This document shows positions 13,345-25,529 of a stretch of DNA of 64,000 nt, piece after piece. The position numbers and the translations under genes are program-made. Every line of letters begins with the position of its first letter. Positions within the stretch are counted from its first letter, which is position 1. A model generated the notes under the pieces. That model saw only the letters and a program-made list of their open reading frames with translations. It did no database searches and had not been told where the DNA came from. Source of the stretch: Nautilus pompilius (taxonomy: Eukaryota > Mollusca > Cephalopoda > Nautilida > Nautilidae); assembly GCA_018389105.1 (NCBI GenBank), contig JACATO010001552.1, forward strand, positions 248,001 through 312,000, written 5' to 3'.

Positions 13345-14785
13345 TCCCCTCCTCGGGGACGACCAAGGGTCTGCGCGGCTTCCACCACGCGAAGCGTCTT
13401 TTCACGTCGGTAGACGCGACCAGTCGCTTAGGCGATGGTCTGCTTCCGTAGCTTATTTGATGCAACGTTCTTCGACAGGTTTGGCTGGCGATGGGTGTTA
13501 ATTTCGTTGCTCTTTGCATTAACTCTCTAACGTCAGACTGTCCCTCGCTCACGTGGACAGTCGGTGGGGGGGGGAAATAGGACGAAAATCTTTTCAAAAT
13601 TTACAGGTGACAGAATAAAAATACAGTAAGTAGCACATGCAATTTTTTTTTCTTACTCGTATAACGTCAGTTCCCAATCCGCTGGGGCTCTGAAGTGGCT
13701 CCTGGTTTACGAAACCTATGTCCGCCGTATTTCGTAGTAACATTAAGCGTGTGTCGAATACTCTTTCCAGACAAGCACCTGTTTCCTAAGCACTTATAAC
13801 GCTATTGTCATGTTCTAATGGTCAGTTACAAACCATTCACAGATATGGAAAAATGAGGATGTAAAACGGACACAACATACCACTGGTTTTTTTTTTTAAA
13901 ATATCGCATCACATATTGCTAAACATTATTTTTAATTCCTTTAATACATTTTCTAAAATTCGTTAACTAATCTTCTGAAATTGTTAAATATCTTTCTTGA
14001 TGTTTATTTCCGATGATAATACAAATGAACTAATTATTTTTAAGAAAACTAAAAATAAGAAGCATTTAGCAATAAACAAAATTAGTTTTTTTATAAGAAC
14101 TTTCTGGTGATTTTAATGGAATGTCAGCACAATCGTTTGGATAATTTGATTTTTTTGGCGAAGCCTTAGATAATATGAGTATCTCATTCCATTTTTAAAC
14201 GTTCCTTCAGGTCATGTTGAAGAATTACACATCGAAGAATTTTATTTTACTTAATTGAAATTGTTTTCCTGCCGAAAGCTTGAATCCTCCCGACTTTTCC
14301 TAATTATCCCGATGTAAGGATTCGATTCACTGTTTTTAAAAGTATCACTTAGCCTCAGTTGAATTCCAGAATGTACTACGGTTCCCAGTTTCGGTGGCGG
14401 AATCCTTAAGAATATTTTTTCTCAATTCGCATACAAATCATTGGCGCAAGTCTGATGTTTCGCAGAGACGCCAATTAGTGTTTTTTTTTTTACGACATTC
14501 GTTCTGAATGTGCAGAACCGCGCACGTGTCCACCCGCTTCGGCAGTTCCCCGCGAATGTTCGAGCGAGCAGCCTAGTGGCTCCATCGCGGACGACGAGAA
14601 AGCAGGACGCAGGAAGACATCTGAAGCATTCAGACTACAACAAACAAAAGTAAACGGTCGTCCTCCACAAGACAAAACTTTGTCAGTTTATATTATTTTC
14701 AACAACAACAAAAAAAAACACAATAACAAAACTTAGGCAAAAAGCAATTCTTGGTTTTTAACCCTACCCCAGAATTCTTCTGATG
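13345..14785. other. Unique sequence with two G/C-richer patches
   Basis: At 13350-13600 a CpG-bearing patch has overlapping frames on both strands but no known motif. At 14500-14660 there is another CpG-rich patch that includes CGCACGTG-type bHLH-like bases. Between them the DNA is A/T-rich. No gene is supported. Confidence 0.35.
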
Positions 14786-14788
14786 TCG

Positions 14789-14790
<2 letters not shown>

Positions 14791-14862
<72 letters not shown>

Positions 14863-14880
14863 GTGCGTGTGCGTGTGTGT
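14791..14880. repeat. (GT)n microsatellite
   Basis: About 90 bp of GT dinucleotide repeat, with GTGCGT interruptions in the last 25 bp. A Z-DNA-prone tract. The reading frames on both strands through it are repeat artefacts. Confidence 0.95.
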
Positions 14881-14884
14881 CCAC

Positions 14885-17800
14885 CGAAACGGAAATCCGA
14901 GATAACCCATTGTAATTTAAATCATCTGTTTGTTTGTTGTTGTTTTTTTGGCAATAATATTCTCTCTTCTGAAAACAACTTTTGTGAATAAATCTTACGA
15001 GAAAAATATCAGGATGAATTAATGCACCAGGGTAAACAGATCTTTCCGGGTTTGGTGTCTGTTTGTGGTATTAGATGCTGGGGCGTAAAGTCTCAAGGTA
15101 ACTCATTTAAAGATGAGTTCTTTATCCGGAAAAAAAACTGATGGATGATGCATTGGATGTTTATATATATTTTAAAAAGCCAGGACCTCTGGCGAGTGAT
15201 ATTAACGCGATTTAGCTAAAATAGAAGTAATAATTTTCTTGTGAAAATATTCTTCCGAGGAAACTATTTCTGTTTGTACCCTTCCTCGGAGAATATACTG
15301 GAAAGTTACTGCGACGAGGTTTTTCGCAAACCGTTTCCCCCCTGAAGATGCTCAGCTTTGATGCCAGCAGCCGGGTTTGCGAAGCCTTATAAAGCCAGAA
15401 CCGGTGGCGTTGTTCTCTCGGTCGATTAGTTAGGACGGAGCTCGTAAGCGACCATCTGTTTTCCAAATCTGTTACGGGATGCTGAGATTCGTTGTTATTT
15501 TTAATAGGCAGTCCAAATAAAAGCACCTGCTGACGTCATCGGACGCTCTCGATCGAGCGTTAGACCGATTGTTGGCTTTCAATTTAGACATCGTTAAAAA
15601 AGATTCCGCTGGCTATATAGACGGACCTCACATCCGCGCGATGTTTACTTTGATATCAGTCTGGAAGTGCTAACACTTGACAGGTCGCAGAGAAATAAAG
15701 CACCTTCTTTACGCAGCGTTAACTATGGAAAATGGTGAATGCCATACAGAAGGTGTTCCTGGTTCGTTCATGGCGTCACTGAAAGACTAGTGAAAATGTT
15801 CTCTCGTCCAGTGATGTGGACTTGATCACTGCAAGCAAAAAATAAAATAATGGCAGTCAAGCAGAACATATAAGAAAGATGAAACACTAGTATACGATTT
15901 ATTATTGATCCCAAGACTACTAAGTTGGGACAAAGGAAGAGTTTATAGCAGTCAAACATTCGGTTTTAATTTAGCGAGAAAATCCCACAGAGTTTTCGAA
16001 AACATTTACAAGATACCGTAGGGTGCTGCTAAATCTTCTCTCCTGTCTATTTTGAGTCCTTATGTCAAATACTGAAGCTCGATCTCTCCATGCTCTTTAC
16101 GCCATCATTGCTCTTTCGAAAAATGGCCAAATGATGTGAATTGCTCGTTATCTTGTCTTATATGATAGATAGAAACCTTTAAAAAATCGCTTTATGCGTG
16201 ATAATATCTACTAAAGATACAAACAGCGCTGACTGTCTTCTGTTTATCAGCACAGATCTGCCAGTCAACGTGTATCATGGGATATAACCGCCGTCTTTGT
16301 GTGGGGAAAGAGATAAAATAACAATTTTCATTGGCAGAATATTGATTTAAGCACTTCAAATACAATAACTTTTAAGTTGGCGATATCTAACGGAATTCCA
16401 CAAAATAAAAAAAAAGAGAAAGCATAAAATTTGAATATTGTTGAAAAGCAAATGGTAATTTGGAATTACCGCTAGCTGTTGTTTATGGTAGCGTACTCTT
16501 TAAAGGGGAATAAAACAACGGAAATTACCCAAAGAAATCTGGGCTTTGTGTTGCTTTTCTTTTATATCTCGTGTTTCGGTTCTTTCAATACAATAAGAAA
16601 GAACTAAAATAGCAAAAATTATTCATAGACAAAAATCAGCTACAAGCGGACCCAAATGTGGCTATAATCAATAAGTTGTGAAGAGAACGTTTTACGTGTC
16701 CGTCTCTGTTATAACTTGATAGAGAATGTTTTCAACTGTGTATGGAATTTTTGCATTGCTATTAGAAGGAAAACCAAACACTGTCAGTTCTGAGCTCTTG
16801 TTTTTTTACTACAAGTGCTGTTTATAAAAAAGAGGATAGATTCTTTGGCATTTGTTGGCTACTATTGGTTGGAATCATGCAAAGAACTAGCTGTCGAAGC
16901 AAATGAGGCAGTCGTTCGTGATTTATAGTTAACGTGGGTGAAGAAAATGAAGATATGAGATAATAGTCGCTCCTCAGCCCAACTCGGATCGGCTTTCCGT
17001 GTTTACAGTTCCTAATATTTAAAGGGCGTTGTTTTCTTACTGATGTAGACTTGTTCGTGAATACATGAAATGGACTAAATACTAGGCATACCTATGGTGT
17101 CTACGGGATTTTCGTGTACAAGTAAAGATCACATACTCTGGGTCTATGAAGAAAGGAAAACACCGATATTGGTGTTATTCAGCATTCTACAGCTCATTAA
17201 CTACTGAAATAGAAAGAAGTTTAACATTTGATTTGAATTGTGTTTGTTTTTTATTAACAAAAAGTCTGACATCTTTAATTGATAATTTGTTAATAGTTTC
17301 TTGTAAGAGTCTCTCTCTTTTTTTAAAACACTTGTTGAACATATTTGATCTCGTTTGGAAAAACTTCAGAATTACAGATCCGAAAGATTCATTGAGGTAG
17401 AGCGGAGAAAATGGTTTGTATAGAAGCAGGAAAACGACCGCCAGGGGGTGGTATGTATATTTTAATGTGTGTATCGACCAGTTTATATAATTTCTACTTC
17501 TAAAAAAGGAAAGTAGGTTAATGAATTCATATTCTGTGGTAAATTGCATGAAAGCCTCGCTGGTAATAAAACGGGATGGAAACAATGGTAAGCAATGTAA
17601 AAAAAAATAATTTTTTGAAACTGAAAATAATCTAACAGTTTTTTCCTTTCGCAAAAAAGACAATTCGTCTGGCTAGCGAAACTAATAAATCAAAGGGTTT
17701 ATTTGTCGCTTTTTTAAATTAAATCTTTGAAGTCTTCGTTTTCGAGTTTTTATTTTCAGGTCTAAAAATATCTTTTAAAAAAGTGACTATTTTCGATTTC

Positions 17801-19264
17801 ATTTTTTTTTTTTTTTAGTTTTTACATATATTTTTCAGATTTTATTTTTAGGCTGGCGGGTAACCGATACAGTAAAAAGCATCTGTCAAGAGGTCTCCGT
17901 AAAATGGTTAACTGCGTAAAGTCGGTGCTGTCAGGGACGCACCTGTCCAAGAAAAGCATTTAGCAAAGCAGAGAACTTTCGTCGGTTTGGTTATGTCATT
18001 ATTTTCTGAAAAACACCTGTATACTGACTTATCTCATTGCTGTCTGTTCGCAGTGTTACTAAGTCTACAACAAATAAGCTTTCGGTTTGTCGTCGTTCTC
18101 CTACAGTCAACAAGCAATTTACTCCTCGAACTCGTGTGAGGACAGGTGCCCGACGCTCGCGGTCATTCAGCCAGTTGCCTGATTGTCCCATTTCCTCTCC
18201 ACTACTCTCATGTGATAAGTGGGAAATTAAATGTTTAAGTGTGGAATTTGGAAGTGAAGGAACTTTTGGTGGTGTGGAGATTGCCGGCAAGAGACGATGG
18301 ATGAGTGAGGCGGTCGGGCCGGCTGGTGGCTCTGGAAAACGGTGGATGATGGCGCACGAGCTTTTGCGCCTCCTGTTCAATAAATATTCAAAGATAAATG
18401 CAGACAATTTTTTTCATAAATGTCGAGAAATTAACGACACAAATGACATTTTAATTTCTTTCACCCATTGGAGCAACGCGTTCGTCTCTACCTGCCGGCG
18501 TGCATCTTGATGTTCACCGACCAGAAGAGGCCGGTCTCGCCATCGTTGTAGACTTGTTCAGGGTTCGGATTCTGTTCTTCACATCTTCATTGTCTGTTGA
18601 CATTTCCCCCCTCACCGACTTCAAGGCACCGAATGCCAGGCCGCCTTCTAAACCTTTGAAGACAGCCCACGGTGAAGCCCCCAGTGCTGTGGGATTTTCA
18701 GTTCCTCATGAAACTCCCTAACTTCATCACAGATTACTGGTCCGGAGATAGCCATTCTCTCGTTCCTTTGTTGCTTGGATTCTTCGCGTGGCACTTTATC
18801 CAGGCTGGCGCGCACAGATTCACCGAGATGTTTTCCTTTGAGCCGTGTACCCGTCCCCGTTTCTTTACCTCTCATGCTGTCCTGGCTCCTAAACCCTAGT
18901 CGTCACGCGCTTCGTTCACTGACGGTCGTTGGTCCAGTTTCTCGCATAATTTTTCTACCTCGTTCTTGTATACTTAGCGCTGTTACACCCAGTACTATCG
19001 ATCTGGCGTCTGTTTGAGGGCAACGTGGAGGCAAAATAAAATCGCCCTTAAACGAGGAGTAGAGAGCAGGTCAGGCGAGAACAAGCGTCACGCCCAGGAC
19101 GGTCACATGTTTCGTAGACTTTCGATCTACAGACACTTTACTGTACCAGTGAAACGGGGTACTGGCCGTTTTTATTGTGATAAAATGTAAAAATGCCTTT
19201 GCAAATAATAAGCTAATTTTTCACTGTTTCTATATTCACAGAACTCCCTACTTATCGCGTTAAT

Positions 19265-19265
<1 letters not shown>
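14885..19265. other. Unique sequence, no supported gene
   Basis: Contains an inverted repeat at 15246-15296 and an isolated CRE (TGACGTCA) at 15531-15538. Open frames of 138-158 codons (minus 17187-17663, plus 18037-18510, minus 17991-18407) have no motif I recognise, and the last two overlap on opposite strands. At 18037 the plus frame follows a pyrimidine tract and CAG that could be a splice acceptor. Without transcript or homology data I do not call an exon. Confidence 0.35.
15246..15296. repeat. Short inverted repeat (hairpin-forming)
   Basis: Left arm AATATTCTTCCGAGGAA (15246-15262) and right arm TTCCTCGGAGAATAT (15282-15296) pair with one bulged base and leave a loop of about 19 bases. 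No transposon ends, TA duplication or terminator context was seen. Confidence 0.7.
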
Positions 19266-19572
<307 letters not shown>

Positions 19573-19574
19573 CG

Positions 19575-21045
19575 CGAATCCTCGCTCCGAAATCGAATCT
19601 TTAGGACATCTGACAGAAGTGAGTTGAGTTAGAAGTGGGAGGGATAGGGGCGAGCGGGATATCTGGATACAGTTGAGGGACTCTTGACCGGTAGTCAAGA
19701 GTTATCTCCGGAACCTAAATGCCCCCAAAAATCCCTACTGAAACTTCTCTCCGGGAAGTATATCCACGTAGGCTGACAGGTGCAGAAGATTGAGACGAAA
19801 CCGTACAGCAGAGTTTGTAGTAACTACGGTGATCAAACGGTAGATGGCAGTACACGCCCACTTTGCAATGCTATTCTACGAAGAAATTTAACTTCAGAAA
19901 AGAAGTACGTGAATGACAAACCAGAAGATAAAAAGGAAAGCTTAGACAAGGCTTTCATACAAGCAAAAGTCAGACTGCGCTTTTCATGCAGCGAGTTATA
20001 CACGATTATTCTGGGTTGTTTTTCTCTTGTATTAATCAGAGAGCCACCAAACCCCAGCAGTTATCGCTGACATCGCTCTGTCTTTTTTTAGTGAATGGCC
20101 ATTTGATTCTTTTTCTTTTTTTCTTAAATTATAATTGATTGATTAATACAGACGCTGAAAAATTGGACAGCTATCAAGATAACTCATGAGCTAGTTTTAT
20201 TAATGCGAAATGTCTATAAAGGAGCGAAACACACGCAACATGCATCGCGTCGACAGAATTCATCTTTCTAAAAGGAAAAAAATTAAAGCATCTCATTCGC
20301 CAGCTGCTCCTGGACATCGCGGCGCAGTAAATCAAATTGCCCTAGCCTGGGCATTAACTAAACGGCCAAATCGGGAGCCCTGGACGGAGACCATGTTATC
20401 CTTATTCCCGCTCCCTTGTTTCTTTTTTTTGTTGTTGGTGTTGTTGTTGTCCATCTTTCTTTGGTAGGAGGAGTATTGATCGCTGCTGACATGGGGAAGT
20501 TATTTCCTAGCGCCCAGGAACCAGTTACTTCGGTAAACATTTAAATCTATTAACCGCGAAGATCATTATCACTGTTCAGAGAAGGGTGGGAACCGGGAAT
20601 TAATAAAAGTTCAGCAGTTTTACTACAAACTTAGAGACGGAGACAGTTCCCGATGTTAAACGTTACCATTCCACCCCCCACATCATCACTGCTACGTTCA
20701 CGAGGACTTCTAGGGAATATTCGGGTTTAGCATTCTGAGCCAATTTCGAAAATAAGCAACATAATGTGCTTTTTAATCGGTCCAAATCTACGACTTTTCA
20801 TTTGTAGTGGCTGGCATCGCGCACTTTGAAAGCTCACTGAATCTACGAAGACGATCTGGCGGTTTTAACCTCAACTTCTTCATCAGCTCCGAGTAATTGT
20901 TCAGATACCATTTGTCTGACTCGCTTTATTTCTAGGCTTTTCCCGAACTTCTTAAAATTTCCAATTCGCAGAGTTTGACATATTTACCAGACCTGACAAA
21001 ATGATACAGAAAACAAAGTATCCCTATAACATTATCATTTTACGT
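19575..21045. other. Unique sequence, no supported gene
   Basis: One plus frame at 19780-20070 (96 codons) has unbiased composition but no recognised domain and no start context. A TTGTTG-rich stretch lies near 20420-20450. No further repeats were seen. Confidence 0.35.
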
Positions 21046-21048
21046 CAT

Positions 21049-21101
<53 letters not shown>

Positions 21102-21167
21102 TAATAATAATAATAATAATAATATAATAATAATAATAAGAATAATAATATAATAATAATAATAATA

Positions 21168-21243
<76 letters not shown>
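21049..21243. repeat. (AAT)n microsatellite
   Basis: About 195 bp of AAT trinucleotide repeat with occasional single-base phase slips and one AAG unit near 21140. The poly-Ile/Tyr frame on the minus strand is an artefact. Confidence 0.95.
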
Positions 21244-21244
<1 letters not shown>

Positions 21245-23285
21245 AAAAAAAAATTATGTGAACCAAAAAATAAGTATTTTAAAATACTTTTGTTTGGGAA
21301 AATCTATTAGAAAACATAAACGTGGTACCACAAACCATAACTTGCTTCCACTCGGTTCACTTCACTATTCCACTAGAGAACTACATATGTATCAAGTTTA
21401 CCACTAAACGCTGAGAAACGTTATTTACAAAATCTTTTTTTTTTGTTTTTGTTTTTCAAGTCCAGAAAACTCCTCAAGAAAAAGCAAACCTGGAGGTACT
21501 AAAAGTAGCAAAATCAGATTTTATTTTCAAATGGACGGTAGACAGCAATTATTCCAATTCGCAGCACTTCTGAATCGACTAAAAGGTGTGGTCGATAACA
21601 GTCAATCACAAAGCAACAGCGGGACAAAACAAGATCTTAGGGGTTTTAGAAGCGAGCTTCGTGGATTGCGTCTAAGCTATCTGGAATCATCGACACATTT
21701 CCCAAACATTCTGTGATAAGCGTAATTTTCAGTAATGCGTTCGGCCTTCCAAAGATTTGGAGAGGTCGAATTCTATGGTGCGCTCTGTTGGCCTGTCTTC
21801 GTATAATCAAATGATAAAGAAAGGGGCTTCTTCATATCCTATCCGCTTCAGAATTATATTACCAATTACCACGCTTTTATGGTCTGTAATGGTCAAGAGG
21901 CTGGTAAAGCATGGCTCCTGAACAGTCTATTCTGCTATGACTGGTACAGTTCAATGTTAGGCAATGCTTGATGATAGCCTGCTGGAAAATCATCAGGGAT
22001 TTTGATTTGCTCACTGACTCGTATACGCAGTGAGAAACTGATTCCCATCACTGAATAAAATGTAATCTTCACTTACTCTTGATTGTTTTCCATGAAAGAT
22101 AACCAACTATCTTTACTCGATGTTAATGATAATAGTAAATATTAGGGGGGAAAGACAGATAAAGACAGTATTTTGATCGCTAGAGCATCAAGTAAAGACA
22201 GGAAAAGATGAGTTCACACAAGGATTTTACTTTAGCTGGTACCAACTCAAAATTAATTAAAAGAAATGTTTGGTTTCTTCACTTGAAAACATTTCCACGT
22301 GGAGAATCTGTTAGACTTTTATGAAGACATCTACATAGATAAAGAAAAACAGTAACATCATAGAATTAATAGTGTAACTTCTAGAAATAATTAACATTTT
22401 AAACCTTTATGAAGGCGTTTTCAAAAGTACCCTTCATCGGTAAATTAAACACTGAGGACATTTATGGCTTTTGGCTTTGTCAGAGCTCCAGTCTCAGGTA
22501 GGTAAATGTCACAAGTCCGACCGATAAAAGGAATATTCTTAGGCTACTGAGAACAATTTATTACGATATAAGCCTGTTTAGAATTTTAGCGGAGATATTA
22601 TCTCCAAATGATGTTCAAATGGTTCGAGAGTTTGTTACAAAATTAGAGAGAATTTACAATCCTACCGTTATTAAGGAAGATCCTAAAAGCCGAGATGGAG
22701 AATTTTATTTGTGAAAACGCTTGATTTATTCCCAATCGTTTGCGACGGTCAAGTTCTTAGGGAAACGTAACAAAAGAGTTTCTCATATTTTGTGAGATGG
22801 ACAGCGATCCCGATATAAGTGCAAGAACCTGGTCACCACAGATGTATAATTTTTTGTTGATGTTTACTGAACACTCACTTGTTAGTAAAAGTGTTAATGC
22901 ACACTGTCATTGACAGTTGGCTGCATCGATGAAGATCATAGAATGAAAACGTGGCCTGTGCGACAACGGAGATTTTACAGCCATATGTCTACTACGAAGA
23001 ATTTCTAGCACTGAAAAGATTCCAGGACTTGCCTGGATAGGTCCCGTCATTAAACTAGCCAAGATGTATTACACCTGGCTAAGAAAGCTTCATTAAGCTG
23101 CATCCAGAAATCCAGATTCGTTGCCAAACCTTGAATGACAGAACGACACAGAGGGCTAGGATGAAATATGACCGTTTCGGTTGCCATTTAATATGGAAAG
23201 TTGTTCTTCAGTCTTTCGAGTTGCTCCGCCACGAGATCTTTAATTTGCCTGTAGCCAACAGAATCGAAGCTCAGTCGCTATTTAT
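21245..23285. other. Unique sequence, nothing recognised
   Basis: Moderately A/T-rich, with no long frame. The 21800-23200 stretch has short broken frames that could be an old transposon, but no diagnostic block was found. Confidence 0.35.
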
Positions 23286-23289
23286 TTAA

Positions 23290-25410
23290 AACCTTACCCC
23301 ATAGGAGAAAAACGGCCATCAATACAATTCCTACGTCGATCGATATTATCATTATAAACCACACTTGCAGGTAATCTATTAGTAAAACTATTTTACGGTA
23401 TCTAACCATACCGTAATCTCACCTAATTTGTAATGATGGACTCTGGAATTAGTTACTAAAGATAGGAGCAAATAATTTTAAAACCTCTAATTATTTTGAA
23501 ACTTCTATTCAGGTCTCTTCTTAAAGGTCCAACTTCAAACTTACTTTGATATATCCATATCTTTTCCCTTTCCATTTGCCACCTAGCTGACTGTAGTAAT
23601 CTAATGAATTAATAAAATTTAGCATAAAATTCTTCCACTTATAATATTAAAATTAGCATATATTTCAGTAACATTTGCAAATTATTTAGTATTAGCGTGG
23701 ACTATACCATCAGTGCCATTTTTATAAATAAAAAAAAAAGCATTGCTGAACTAAAAACGGAACCTTGTGGCACACCACTTAGGATTTATTGATATTGCAA
23801 TGATACTCTATTTAAATGTCATGTTCTGTTGTCCGTTTTCTGTGTTTATATAAAATATGTACCACACACACACACACACACCTATTCTCTTAACTTTGTT
23901 TTTACGTGTAACTTTATCAAAATCTTTATTATAGCCTAAAAAAAACAACTTAATTTCTACCATGAAACTAAGCTTAGTTAATACTGCAAAAATATTCTGA
24001 AATTACATTTATACTAAAAGCCTATGTTTAAAATCTCTGAAAATACCATGTCTTCGTAGACTGTTTATAAAGAAGGACTCTAAAACTCTACATACCAATA
24101 ACTCGCCTATAATTAACAGGACCCAATTTTATCTTCCTTCTAAATGCATTTAACATTCAGTTTTCCATTCAGTGGAAGGCAAACTTCTCTGTGATGATGA
24201 ATTAAACAGAATCACTAAAGGTTTACAAATGAATTAACCAGCTTCTTGTGGAATTCTTTGGATTTTGTAGCCTTTTTAGATGAGAGTAACTGAGATTTAT
24301 TCAAATTAATATTTTCTGTAATTACTAATCTATTATTCTTCTTATTCACTAATTTGCTTTACTTCCGCTACATTAAATTTTTCTTCTAGGGTGAAAATAC
24401 TGTAAAATAAACATTTTAAATGTAAGCTTTATTTCTATCATAAATATCAGTACAATATCAAGTTTTTCAACAAGTCCCATTTAAACCAGTTTCTTTCCTG
24501 ACCGACCTAGCGTATGAATAAATGGATTTTCAACAAGTCTTAATGTTACTAACTTTTTCCAAATTTAATTTTTGCATTTTAACTGCTGTAGTAGAAGCTT
24601 TTTGAAAAGTTTCATAAAACGTCCAACCATTTTCTAGATCATTTACTATCAGCTCTTTTAGTTTCGGAGTCTGATATTTTTAAGTTGTAATTTATTTTTA
24701 CTTTCTTTTACATTAATAACAAAATTATATTTACTGGATAACTTTATAGCACTATTTGTTTGACACTGAGTGAAATGAGTTCCATTGTTCATTAAAATTG
24801 TCTAAAACCTAGAACTAATATTATTAAAATTATGCATTCATTTAAACCTGTATAGTTTCTCTATTAAGGTCCAGCGTTTTCTCGCTTGTCAGCCTCAAAA
24901 TGTTTTCTGAATTAGAAGGGTTTTTAAAAACATCTTTGTCACAGGAAGTAGGAGGGAGGCCAGTGTCGGATATTAATGGTAAATCTGACAATGCATTTTA
25001 CCTTGGAGGGATAGAAATTAGTTTTGATAAACTGATTCTGAATTGAATGAACAAAATAACAACTACTCAAACTGTTACATTTTCAGACTTCTAATTCATA
25101 TAAAGATAATTTAAATCTCCTACGTTAATATTTCTTTATGTTGATTTAAATTGGTTAGGAAGACTGCGATATAATCAAAGCCTCCAGTCACTTCGCTATT
25201 TTTACCGATTCCTTTTTTTGGCCACAGCCGGGTTTGCGGAAGTAACAGAGGTGTAGCACAATTTTTTTTGTTTGAATACAATGCAACATCTCCAGGTTTT
25301 CTTTTTCTGTTTTACTGTATACTTTACAATCAACCAACTCAGTTATTTGTAGGGTATATTATCTGTAACCCACGTTTAAGATATTCCTGCTATATCAGGA
25401 CTGCTCACGG
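23290..25410 (-). mobile_element. CR1-like LINE relic (EN and RT remnants)
   Basis: Broken minus-strand frames follow the order of a CR1/Jockey-type ORF2 protein. GDLNYLYMN (about 25095-25121) corresponds to the GDFNxPxIxW block of the apurinic endonuclease. NKDFDKVTRKNKVKRI (about 23890-23937) corresponds to the KAFDKVPH block of the reverse transcriptase. VPQGSVFS (about 23750-23773) is the near-invariant xVPQGSVLxP block. GPLRRDLNRSFKIIRGFKII (about 23477-23536) and FTNRLPASVVYN (about 23352-23387) correspond to the RRxRGDLIxxFKI and FSxRVVxxWNxLPxxVV blocks of the C-terminus. The catalytic FADD block was not found, and the VPQGS-to-C-terminus distance is far too short, which suggests an internal deletion. 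Stops and frameshifts are frequent. A short (CA)n tract at 23863-23880 interrupts the RT region. Confidence 0.75.
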
Positions 25411-25465
25411 AACAAAATGACATTAGTTCAAACGAAAACTGGTCTCCGGATGGCGGAGACGAGTA

Positions 25466-25482
25466 TGATTGAGAGAGAGAGA

Positions 25483-25515
<33 letters not shown>

Positions 25516-25524
25516 GAGAGAGAT
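25466..25524. repeat. (GA)n microsatellite
   Basis: Two GA-repeat blocks separated by GATGA. There is no TGACGTCA motif here, unlike the GA-rich arrays further right. Confidence 0.9.
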
Positions 25525-25529
25525 TTATT

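Noticed and set aside
17187-17663. 158-codon minus-strand frame
   Set aside because: A/T-rich sequence with no domain, no start context and no homology I recognise; length is possible by chance in 64 kb.
18037-18510. 157-codon plus frame after a possible splice acceptor
   Set aside because: A 138-codon frame overlaps on the opposite strand and neither has a known motif; an exon call needs transcript evidence.
21049-21266. Poly-isoleucine membrane-like frame
   Set aside because: Read-through of the AAT microsatellite.
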